This document shows, one piece after another, positions 35,573-42,732 of a stretch of 42,732 nucleotides of DNA. The position numbers were made by a program, and so were the translations under genes. The notes beneath the pieces are model-generated. The model saw only the letters and a program-made list of their open reading frames with translations, had not been told where the DNA came from and did no database searches. Each line of letters opens with the position of its first letter. Position 1 is the stretch's first letter. Source of the DNA: a virus; IMG/VR virus record IMGVR_UViG_3300037231_000114, positions 1 to 42,732 of that record; one strand, given 5' to 3'.

Positions 35573-37308
35573 AAATTCCACTGGTCGGCGAGGACTATGC
35601 GTCGCGCTCGAAAGCGGTCTCGGCACAAACCTGCATCAACGTTTTTCCGGCTTTGATCGACGACCCGGACGAAGCCCAACAGACGCAGACGACGCCTTAC
35701 AACTCGACGCTGCAGGGCAAGAACAAGGGCGTGCTTTACGGCTGCCCGGGCAAACACCTGTTCGCCTCGCTCGCGGCTCCTCCGCGCGGACTCTGGTCCG
35801 GAGGCGGCCGGCTGTTCGTCGTGGTCGGCCTGCAACTGATGGAGCTGAGTTCGACGGGCGCGGTCATTTCGAGCAATACCATCGGCGGCGGATCTCCACC
35901 GGCGAACGACGACCTGCCTGTCGGCATTTTCGTGAACGGCGATCAAATGATGATCGTTACCGGCGGCTTCGCCTATTGCGTGAACGACGGCGTGCACCCG
36001 GTGCTCATCACCACCGACAATTCCACCGGCGACGTGAACTGTTTCGGCTTCGGTGTCGGCTGGGTGGACGGCTCTCAGTTCCTCGACGATGGAAGCTGGG
36101 TCGGCCGCACCATCACCATCAACGGCGCGAATTACACGATCTCCGCGACGCCGGCACCGCCGACCACCACGCAACTTTACGTGACGACGGCGCTCGCTGT
36201 GGCCTCGCCTCCGACTTACACGTACAGCGTGCTGGGGCTGCCTCTCACGGCGGTTTGCGGCGCCTATCTCGACGAGACGTTCTTCGTCCTGCGTCCACCC
36301 GGGCCTGGTCCCGGCGGCACCATCGGACAGAACCTCGGTGCGCAGGTGAACTTCTCTGCCGTGCTCGATGGCACCACCTGGTCCGGGCTCGATTTCTTCA
36401 CCAAGGAATCGTATGCCGACAATTGCCGATCGATTTTTGTAGACAACGAACAGCTCTACCTGTGGGGCACCGAGACCTTCGAGGTGTGGCAATCGGATCC
36501 GAACGCCACCGTCGACGGCAACCCGTTTATCCGGCTGCCTGGCGCGACGGGACGGTTCGGCAACATCTCGACCTGGGGCAGCGATCACATCGACGGTCGC
36601 GTCTTTTTTGTGGGTGGCGACGATCGCGGCGGCGCCGTCGCGTACGTGATGAACGGCTTTACTCCGGTTCGCATCTCCGACCACGCCTGCGAAGCCGAAT
36701 GGAAGCTGGCCGGCCTCGGACCGAACGCGGTCATGTACACCTACATGGAGGAAGGCCACTCATTTGTTGTTATCAATTTCGGGCCGCAAACCTGGGTTTA
36801 TGAGGCAGAAAGCGGCGCCTGGCATCAACGCTACAAATGGAACGGCGCGGCCTTCGTCTCCTATCTGACGAACCTGCACACCTTCATCCCGGAGTGGGGT
36901 TCGAGCGGGATGCACATCACCGCATGCACCACCGGGACGAACAATGTGTACAACTCCTCGTCGAATTTCTTCGACGACGAAGGCACCGACATTTGTTGGG
37001 AGCGGCAGCTCCCCTATCTCTATAACAACGGCATGCGTATGTTTTTTGGGCGTCTCACGCTCGAAATGCAGACGGGCGCCGAGGCCTCGGGCACGCCCGT
37101 CGTCACTATGAATTATTCAGACGATCGCGGCGCGACCTTCGCCAATCCGCGCACCTGCTCGATCGGCGCCCCTGGTGTCACGAATGCGCGCGTCTACTGG
37201 CTCCGCGGCGGGAAGTCTTACGGCCGCGTCTATCAGCTTTCGGGCGTCGGGCAAAGCGCCGTCGCGCTGATCGACCTGCAGTGCGACGTTGAGCTGGGCG
37301 TGGTGTGA
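35569..37308 (+). CDS. Gp10-like tail hub / packaged-DNA stabilisation protein
   Basis: GTG 35569 has GGAGG upstream and overlaps the previous stop. The 579-residue product (P22 Gp10 is 472) starts MKIPLVGEDYASRSKAVSAQ with the hub-family opening ...SxxxxxQxCINVFPxL. It continues KNKGVLYGCPGKHLFASLAA, GGRLFVVVGLQLMELSSTGA and a beta-propeller-type body (FEVWQSDPNATVDGNPFIRL). The end is beta-rich. It caps the DNA channel below Gp4. The longer ATG at 35545 is rejected because the GTG is better placed. Confidence 0.88.
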   Translation: MKIPLVGEDYASRSKAVSAQTCINVFPALIDDPDEAQQTQTTPYNSTLQGKNKGVLYGCPGKHLFASLAAPPRGLWSGGGRLFVVVGLQLMELSSTGAVISSNTIGGGSPPANDDLPVGIFVNGDQMMIVTGGFAYCVNDGVHPVLITTDNSTGDVNCFGFGVGWVDGSQFLDDGSWVGRTITINGANYTISATPAPPTTTQLYVTTALAVASPPTYTYSVLGLPLTAVCGAYLDETFFVLRPPGPGPGGTIGQNLGAQVNFSAVLDGTTWSGLDFFTKESYADNCRSIFVDNEQLYLWGTETFEVWQSDPNATVDGNPFIRLPGATGRFGNISTWGSDHIDGRVFFVGGDDRGGAVAYVMNGFTPVRISDHACEAEWKLAGLGPNAVMYTYMEEGHSFVVINFGPQTWVYEAESGAWHQRYKWNGAAFVSYLTNLHTFIPEWGSSGMHITACTTGTNNVYNSSSNFFDDEGTDICWERQLPYLYNNGMRMFFGRLTLEMQTGAEASGTPVVTMNYSDDRGATFANPRTCSIGAPGVTNARVYWLRGGKSYGRVYQLSGVGQSAVALIDLQCDVELGVV

Positions 37309-38225
37309 TCGCTCCCACGGTTCCACCCCAAAGCTCGCCTTTCTCGGATCAGGGTCCGGGCCTTTTCAACAAATCCTGGTGGCTGTTTTTGAAGGATGTC
37401 GCGTATGGGCTCAGCCTGGCGCTTCGAATATCAACCTCCGGCACTCACGCACAGAGGCTGAACCCGAGGAATCCGCCGGCTTCGAGTTTCCAGCAGGGGG
37501 CCTTCTATCTCGAAAGCGATCGTGGGGTCACATATCAGAACCGCATGGTGATGGTGGGCGCCGCGAATCTCCCGACGTGGGTTTACGCCTTTGGCGAAAT
37601 GGCGGCGCTGCTCGCCGCGATCCCGACCGACCTCGGCGTGAACGACGCGGGCTTTATCTTCGATGTCCTCGACTTTAACCACCGTCTGCAATGGTCCGGT
37701 ACCGCGTGGGGCTGGGCGCCTGGCGATGAGGGTAGCGGGCGCATGGTGGTCTGTGAAATCGATCCCACCGGCGCAGGCTGGCACCTGTATGACGGCAGCG
37801 CGGGAGTGCTCTACCTGAAAGCGACGGGCGCCACCGGTACAATCACGCTGCCTAACCTGGTCGGCGTCACCACGGACGCGGCGTTCATCGTGGCGGGCAG
37901 TCCGAACGGCGGCCCGAACGCTGCCACGGCGCCGACAATCGGCGGCTCGACCGCGACCGCGTCCGCGGTTACCGGCCTGACGAATCCGGCGGCTACGGGA
38001 TCGACGAGTCCGGGCAACACCGGTGCTCCAAGCGCGACCGTCACGGCAGCCAGCGGCAGCGGCATTACCGTGGCGACGTTCGCCCATACGCACATCGAAG
38101 CGGCGCACACCCACAGCATCGGGGCACCGGCCGATCCCGGCCACGTCCACACATTGACCGGCATCACGGCCGGCACGGACGGAACCCCGGCCAACCTGGT
38201 GCGGCGGCCATGGTTCCGCCAGTGA
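37305..38225 (+). CDS. Fibre-like tail protein with HxH metal-binding end
   Basis: GTG 37305 overlaps the hub stop. The 306-residue product begins with a short helical region. Next is a beta region with FNKSWWLFLKDVAYGLSLAL and LESDRGVTYQNRMVMVGAAN, then a Thr/Ala/Gly collagen-like linker. The C-terminus holds His pairs (FAHTHIEAAHTHSIG and GHVHTLTG, three HxH units). Such HxH pairs bind iron in phage tail tips and fibres, making a needle-like trimer. Likely the tail needle or fibre; P22 needle Gp26 is 233 residues. Confidence 0.7.
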   Translation: MIAPTVPPQSSPFSDQGPGLFNKSWWLFLKDVAYGLSLALRISTSGTHAQRLNPRNPPASSFQQGAFYLESDRGVTYQNRMVMVGAANLPTWVYAFGEMAALLAAIPTDLGVNDAGFIFDVLDFNHRLQWSGTAWGWAPGDEGSGRMVVCEIDPTGAGWHLYDGSAGVLYLKATGATGTITLPNLVGVTTDAAFIVAGSPNGGPNAATAPTIGGSTATASAVTGLTNPAATGSTSPGNTGAPSATVTAASGSGITVATFAHTHIEAAHTHSIGAPADPGHVHTLTGITAGTDGTPANLVRRPWFRQ

Positions 38226-38659
38226 CGTTTAAATTATCGGACGACTACGCGCTGATTCGCTCGATCCTCTGCGAGCCGCGCGCCTGGCGCCGCATGGTGG
38301 ACGATGACGCGCCACCGGCTTTCGGCGCGATTCATCGCTGCGCGCGTGTCGAGTATGTGATCGCGCGCGATGGCGGCGCGGCGGTTGCGGTCTTTCTAAT
38401 CGTCGACGGAAACGAAATTCATTTTTGCTTCACGCCGGCGAGCTGGGGAAAGACCGAAGCGATCGCGTGCGGCTTCCTGGCCTGGGTGTGGACCCACCTG
38501 CCGGCCACGTGCCTCTACGGCCCGGTGCCGAGTTACAACCGGCTCGCGCTGCGCCTGGCGAAAAAGGTCGGATTCCTCGAAACGGGACGCCGTTCAAACG
38601 TGCTCACGAAAGGCGGCCGGGAGTACGACCTGGTGCAGACCGAAATTAGGAAACCATGA
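38210..38659 (+). CDS. GNAT-like acetyltransferase
   Basis: The 149-residue protein resembles GNAT-type phage proteins: DYALIRSILCEPRAWRRMVD at the start, a beta sheet with VFLIVDGNEIHFCFTPASWG, and PSYNRLALRLAKKVGFLETG, which fits the acetyl-CoA-binding helix and beta-bulge. An acetyl group transfer to an unknown substrate is expected. It sits between the fibre and ejection genes and overlaps both neighbours. Phage genomes sometimes carry this type in the tail region; the role is unknown. Confidence 0.7.
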   Translation: MVPPVTFKLSDDYALIRSILCEPRAWRRMVDDDAPPAFGAIHRCARVEYVIARDGGAAVAVFLIVDGNEIHFCFTPASWGKTEAIACGFLAWVWTHLPATCLYGPVPSYNRLALRLAKKVGFLETGRRSNVLTKGGREYDLVQTEIRKP

Positions 38660-39810
38660 AAATCTTTGGCTCGCAATTCACGTCGGGCGTTCTCTCGAAT
38701 CCCATCTCCGCGATCACCTCCGTGATCGGCGGCGTGATCGGATCGAACGCGGCTACCAGCGGCGCCAACACGATTAATAACGCCGACACGACGGCGGCGG
38801 CCAACACCACCGCGACCACGGCGGCGGTCAATCCGAACATCACCGCGGCGGCCTCGACGGCGGGCACGAATGCCATCAACACGGCGGCGACGACGGGCAC
38901 GGCCGAGACCAACGCTGCTGAGGCCGCTGGCACCGGCGCGACGGGCGCGGCCACGACCGCGGCCTCAGGCGTAAATGCTGCCACCACCAACGCGAACGCG
39001 CTGTTGAACCCTTACGCGGCTGCGGGCACCGCGGCCGAGGGCACGCTCGCAGCGGGAACGGCGGCCGGCGGCGAGTTCAATTCGACCCCCACCCTCGCGC
39101 AGCTCCAGCTCGCACCGAATTATCAGTTCCAGCTCAATCAGGGCGAGGCCGCTCTGTCGCGATCGGCAGCCGCGCGCGGCGGCGTGCTCTCCGGAGGCGA
39201 CATCAAAGCCACCACCGATTTCGCGCAAAACACCGCGGCCAGCGCCTATCAGCAGGCTTTCAACAATTACGAAACCTCGACGCAGAACAACTACGCGAAC
39301 GTGGCGGGCGTCGCGAATGCCGGCCAGACGGCGCTGACCAATCAAGGCACGAATGACATTAACGCCTCGGTCTATGGCGGCAACATCAACGAAAACGCGT
39401 CCCAGTATGCCGGCACGGCCGGTTTGAACGCGGCCGAATATTCGGGCACCGCGACCAACGCCGCCTCGCAATATGCGGGCACGACCAACGTCAACGCGGC
39501 GAACACGACGGCCGCGAACACGATCAACGCGGCCACCACCGCGAACAACTACAACGTGAGCGGCGCGACCGCGATCGCGCAAGGCAAGATGGGCGCGGCG
39601 AATGCGTGGACCGGGGCTCTGAACGGCATCGGCAACGCGGCTGCTTATGGCGGCGTGGGCAGCTCGCTGACGAGCCTGCTCACGAATCCAGCACAGACGC
39701 CAGCGGTGACCGCCGGCAATTACGGGTACTCGCCCACTAGCGGACAGCCGATTTACGGGCCGATGGCGCCTCCCCAGGCCACGACGGCCGCGAACTATTA
39801 CAACGGTTAA
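38656..39810 (+). CDS. DNA-ejection protein 1 (DNA transfer type)
   Basis: ATG 38656 overlaps the acetyltransferase stop. The 384-residue product has an Ala/Thr/Asn-rich N-terminal part. It carries the DNA-transfer-protein core FQLNQGEAALSRSAAARGGV, LSGGDIKATTDFAQNTAASA and YQQAFNNYETSTQNNYANVA. It ends in Ala/Asn/Thr/Gly/Tyr repeats (QYAGTAGLNAAEYSGTATNA). Such proteins leave the head with DNA and help it cross the envelope. P22 Gp7/20 have comparable roles. Confidence 0.75.
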   Translation: MKIFGSQFTSGVLSNPISAITSVIGGVIGSNAATSGANTINNADTTAAANTTATTAAVNPNITAAASTAGTNAINTAATTGTAETNAAEAAGTGATGAATTAASGVNAATTNANALLNPYAAAGTAAEGTLAAGTAAGGEFNSTPTLAQLQLAPNYQFQLNQGEAALSRSAAARGGVLSGGDIKATTDFAQNTAASAYQQAFNNYETSTQNNYANVAGVANAGQTALTNQGTNDINASVYGGNINENASQYAGTAGLNAAEYSGTATNAASQYAGTTNVNAANTTAANTINAATTANNYNVSGATAIAQGKMGAANAWTGALNGIGNAAAYGGVGSSLTSLLTNPAQTPAVTAGNYGYSPTSGQPIYGPMAPPQATTAANYYNG

Positions 39811-39815
39811 AAACA

Positions 39816-41477
39816 ATGCCTCCTGATACTTCATTCCTCGCTGCCGGCGTCCATCCGACGATCGCCGCGGCCGATCCGCGCGACGTCGCGTTGTTCCAGC
39901 AACAGCGCCAGGCCGGCGCGCAGGCGCTTCAGAGCGGCGCGCTCGATCTCCAGCAGAAGCAGACCGACCTGAACGATCAGCAGATTTTCAGCGGGGCGAT
40001 GCGCGACGCGGCCGGGGATCCGCGCCAGGCGTTCATGCTCGCCGCGCAGCGTGGCGCGTCGGGAAAAAGCCTCATCAATATGCAGCAGATGATGCTCAAG
40101 AACCAGGAGACCCAGTCGACCATCGGCAAGAATAATGCCGATGCCGCGAGCGCGACGGCTGCCGCGAAAGAAAAGAGCAACACGATGGTGGTCGGCACAA
40201 CGGGCGCCCTCCGCGCGCTCCCGCCTTCGGAACGGCCAGCAGCCTATCCGGCTGCGATGCAAAAAATAGCTCAGGATCTGGGCGTAGATCCGAGCACGCT
40301 TCCCCAGACCTACGAAGCCTTCGGTGGCGACGCCGCGCTCAATCAGTTTCACGATCAGCACATGACCCAGTTGGAGCAGCTCGCAGCGCAGAAGGCGGCT
40401 TCAGAGAAAGCGGCGGCCGATTTCAAACTGCAGGCCGACACTGCCGAGGAAGCGCGCAAATCCGCGCTCGCGAAACCCACCCTCGATAAGGCCACCAACG
40501 AAGCGGTGACCACGAAACCGAACGCTGCGGGACTCACCGCGGACCAGCAGAGCAATTCCGACGCGGCTGCCGCGACGCTCGCTCAGACCAAGCTGCGGGA
40601 CACGGCCACCGCAAAGAATGCGGAGGCGGCGCGCAGAATCGAAGCCGGCAAGCTGGCCATCGATCAAAAGAAGTTCGACGTGACGTTCGGGGCAGGCCTC
40701 GACGCCAACGGCAAGCCGCTCTCTCCCGAGGACCGCAAAGCGGCAGCACTGCTCGATCCGACGTCGGTCGCGCAGGCCAACTATCAAATTCCGGTTCCTC
40801 CACCGCCGCGAAACGGCGCGCCCAACCCGCAGATGGCCAAAGTCCTGGCCATCAATCCAAGCTATGACATAAAGCAGTTCGCCAATCGGAACAAGGTCGC
40901 GCAAGACTTCGGCGCCGCGGGCGCCTCTGGAAAGCAGATCACCAGCTCGGACACTGCGCTCGCGCATCTGGATGCTGTGAGTCGCGCGGGCGCTGCGCTC
41001 AAGAATACCGACCCCAGATTCATCAACGCGATCGCGAATGAGTTCGGCGTCCAGGTCGGATCCACCCCGAAGAATACGTATGACGCGATTATCGACATGG
41101 TCGCTCCTGAAATTTCCAAGGCCGTGATCGGCGAGGCGGGCGGGGAAACCGAACGTCAGAACTTCCAAAAGCCGTTCTCGTCGGATGCTTCGGACGCCCA
41201 GCGCGAGCAAGCGATTGGTGCGACGGCAGGCTTGCTCGGCGCGCGCTATCACAAGATGGCGCAGGCCTACGAATCAGACATGGGCAAGCCGCTCGACAGG
41301 AAACTTAGTCCGGAATCGCAGGCGGTGCTCGACAGGTATTCCGGGGGCGGGGCGCTCCCGCAAGGCGGCGGCAAGGTGATTGATAAGGCCACGGTCCAAC
41401 AGTTTTATCAGGCCGCCGGGAATGATCCTGCGAAGGCGCGCAAGATGGCGACTGACGCAGGATGGAAGTTGCAATAA
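39816..41477 (+). CDS. DNA-ejection protein 2
   Basis: The 553-residue protein is predicted almost wholly helical: charged coiled coil (ALFQQQRQAGAQALQSGALD; ATAAAKEKSNTMVVGTTGAL; AEEARKSALAKPTLDKATNE), then a compact end (TYDAIIDMVAPEISKAVIGE, RYHKMAQAYESDMGKPLDRK). Size and composition fit P22 Gp20 (471). It probably lies inside the head and forms part of the trans-envelope channel. No ribosome site is obvious at ATG 39816. Confidence 0.72.
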   Translation: MPPDTSFLAAGVHPTIAAADPRDVALFQQQRQAGAQALQSGALDLQQKQTDLNDQQIFSGAMRDAAGDPRQAFMLAAQRGASGKSLINMQQMMLKNQETQSTIGKNNADAASATAAAKEKSNTMVVGTTGALRALPPSERPAAYPAAMQKIAQDLGVDPSTLPQTYEAFGGDAALNQFHDQHMTQLEQLAAQKAASEKAAADFKLQADTAEEARKSALAKPTLDKATNEAVTTKPNAAGLTADQQSNSDAAAATLAQTKLRDTATAKNAEAARRIEAGKLAIDQKKFDVTFGAGLDANGKPLSPEDRKAAALLDPTSVAQANYQIPVPPPPRNGAPNPQMAKVLAINPSYDIKQFANRNKVAQDFGAAGASGKQITSSDTALAHLDAVSRAGAALKNTDPRFINAIANEFGVQVGSTPKNTYDAIIDMVAPEISKAVIGEAGGETERQNFQKPFSSDASDAQREQAIGATAGLLGARYHKMAQAYESDMGKPLDRKLSPESQAVLDRYSGGGALPQGGGKVIDKATVQQFYQAAGNDPAKARKMATDAGWKLQ

Positions 41478-42732
41478 TGGCCGACCTGTTTGACACGGTG
41501 CACGCGGAAGCTCAGGCTAAACCGGCCGGCGATCTCTTTGACCATGTCAACGCCGAGGCGCATAAATCCTCGTGGCTAGACGACGTCGGCGACACACTGA
41601 AACAATACTTCAACAAGATCAATCCCGCCACGCTCGCGCAGGGCGCGGCGGGAATCGTTGAGCATCCAGGCGACGCCTACACCGCGTACCAAGCGCAGCA
41701 CGAAAAGATTCTCGACAAGGCGGCCGAGGCCTTTCACAATGGCGATTATTCGGAAATGGTCCGCCACACGCTGAGCTATTACCTTGAGGGAATTCCTGGC
41801 GTGGGAGCGCTTCTCGATAACGCCGGGACCAAGGCCGGAAATGGAGACTACAAAGGCGCGATCGCGGACACGGGAGCGCTGGCAACGCAGATTGCCGCGA
41901 TGAAATTTGGCCCTGCCGCGCTCGATGCGGCCACCGAGCCAGGCGCGATTCCCAGGGCGGCCGCGAAGGTCGTTCCCGACGTGGTCAAAAACGCCCTGGC
42001 AGCTGGAGGCAAGGACGTTGTAGTCGGCACTGTAAAAGCGGGCACTGGCGCAGGGGCAGTGATGCTCAGTCATCACCTCGGACCTGCCGGTGAACTCACC
42101 GGAGCTCTCACGGGCCAGCCGCTTATGAAGGCGGGCGCCAAGCAAGTAGGACAGGGTCTGAAGGCTGGCTATCAAGCGGCCAAGGAAACGTTCTTTCCTC
42201 CCATCGAGCCGCCTGCTCCCGTCGAGGTTCCGCTCCGCGATAGCAGCGCGACGGCGCAGCAACCGGGCGTTGTTCCTGTGACGGCGCCGGCGCCGGTCCA
42301 ACCCTACGCCGTCCCGGTGTCCGCACCACAGCCACCGGTCCAAGGACCAATGCCGCAGGCCGCGCCCGTTGCTCAATCTCCCGTGTTCCCCACGGCCAGC
42401 ACCGCGACGATTCCGGCGAGTCAGTACGCCGCAGCACCAGCTCCGCAACCGGTGCCCGTTGCAGCACCCGCGCCCGTGGTGGCGCCCGTCGAGACTCCCG
42501 CGCCCGTTACTCCTCCTGTCACTGCCGCAGCGCCAGGCGCACCGGAAGGCGCGAACGCGATCGTCTCGCCGGCGGAAATGGAGTGGATCAAAAAACGGTC
42601 GGCCGACACGGCCGCGAAAGATGACGTGATCGCGACGTGGCTCCAGAAGAATGGGAAGACGAGCGCGGACGTTCAGCCAGGCCAGCCCTTCGCGGACATG
42701 GTCAAACAGGTGAACAAGGACACGGGCAAGCG
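41477..42732 (+). CDS. DNA-ejection protein 3, N-terminal part (cut by window edge)
   Basis: ATG 41477 overlaps the previous stop (TAATG). Over 418 codons are visible without a stop. Two tandem DLFD(T/H)V(H/N)AEA repeats start the protein (MADLFDTVHAEAQAKPAGDL). Helical Ala/Gly stretches follow (LSHHLGPAGELTGALTGQPL), then a Pro/Val/Ala-rich linker (residues 240-355), then a charged region. P22 Gp16 is 609 residues, and such proteins often carry a muralytic domain. What follows cannot be seen. Confidence 0.7.
   Translation, partial: MADLFDTVHAEAQAKPAGDLFDHVNAEAHKSSWLDDVGDTLKQYFNKINPATLAQGAAGIVEHPGDAYTAYQAQHEKILDKAAEAFHNGDYSEMVRHTLSYYLEGIPGVGALLDNAGTKAGNGDYKGAIADTGALATQIAAMKFGPAALDAATEPGAIPRAAAKVVPDVVKNALAAGGKDVVVGTVKAGTGAGAVMLSHHLGPAGELTGALTGQPLMKAGAKQVGQGLKAGYQAAKETFFPPIEPPAPVEVPLRDSSATAQQPGVVPVTAPAPVQPYAVPVSAPQPPVQGPMPQAAPVAQSPVFPTASTATIPASQYAAAPAPQPVPVAAPAPVVAPVETPAPVTPPVTAAAPGAPEGANAIVSPAEMEWIKKRSADTAAKDDVIATWLQKNGKTSADVQPGQPFADMVKQVNKDTGK

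Noticed and set aside
35560-36759. 399-residue antisense frame over the hub gene
   Set aside because: No domain, no start signal, and the sense gene is well supported.
35496-36803. 435-residue Arg-rich frame overlapping the hub gene
   Set aside because: Arg-rich composition typical of a frame-shifted GC-rich gene; the hub frame has the family features.
1-42732. tRNA, rRNA, CRISPR arrays, insertion sequences, large serine or tyrosine integrase
   Set aside because: None recognised by eye; the recombinase is of the small serine type. Short tRNA-like folds would need a dedicated search.

Overview
The window is almost wall-to-wall phage coding sequence from a GC-rich genome. It is most likely a short-tailed (P22-like, podovirus-type) tailed phage or prophage. 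The packaging and head genes run in P22 order and at P22-like lengths: small and large terminase, portal, scaffold, coat, Gp4-like adaptors, tailspike-like protein, Gp10-like hub, and DNA-ejection proteins. Five proteins begin with Sec signal peptides ending Ala-x-Ala followed by Gln. I associate that style with Acidobacteriota (Solibacter-like soil bacteria), so an acidobacterial host is my inference. Neither window end is a natural end: an exported protein is cut at base 1 and an ejection protein is cut at base 42732.

Layout. Bases 1-340 carry two leftward genes. A control region (341-479) with a strong promoter and dyad drives a rightward early operon (480-3584): a possible ssDNA-binding-like protein, a PD-(D/E)XK nuclease with Fe-S cysteines, small membrane and zinc-type proteins, and a small serine recombinase. 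A second promoter/dyad lies inside this operon at 2455-2483. A lone gene (3766-4086) follows. Bases 4125-12578 are a long leftward operon of about 24 small, heavily overlapping genes (many ATGA or GTGA junctions). These include an HNH nuclease, several small cysteine-rich proteins, a replication-initiator-like protein, and a double winged-helix regulator at its head. The only sizeable gene-free stretch (10428-10978) holds structured, hairpin-rich DNA.

From 12686 rightward lies what looks like a transcription-control block: two consecutive sigma-factor-like genes (the first without a recognisable region 4), a 30-codon coupling ORF between them, and a NusG-like gene downstream. Two small leftward genes (13882-14432) interrupt it. 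A lysis-type set (holin-like membrane protein, lysozyme-like transglycosylase) is mixed with it. Then come a ParB-methyltransferase fusion whose catalytic motif reads DPPH, a permuted NlpC/P60-like protein, and the terminase, portal, scaffold and coat genes.

The most unusual part is 25468-34766. Four structural-operon proteins carry clear Sec signal peptides: two paralogues sharing an N-terminal module, a 1293-residue giant, and a beta-helix tailspike-like protein. Phage virion proteins are normally assembled in the cytoplasm, so an exported set embedded in the head-tail operon suggests either secreted surface-acting phage proteins or an unfamiliar assembly route. Together with the sigma/sigma/NusG set, this is the best candidate here for something not previously described.

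No DNA polymerase, helicase, tRNA, rRNA, CRISPR array or insertion sequence was recognised. Replication therefore probably relies on host enzymes recruited by the initiator-like protein. All function calls are from reading translated sequence and motifs; no database search was run.
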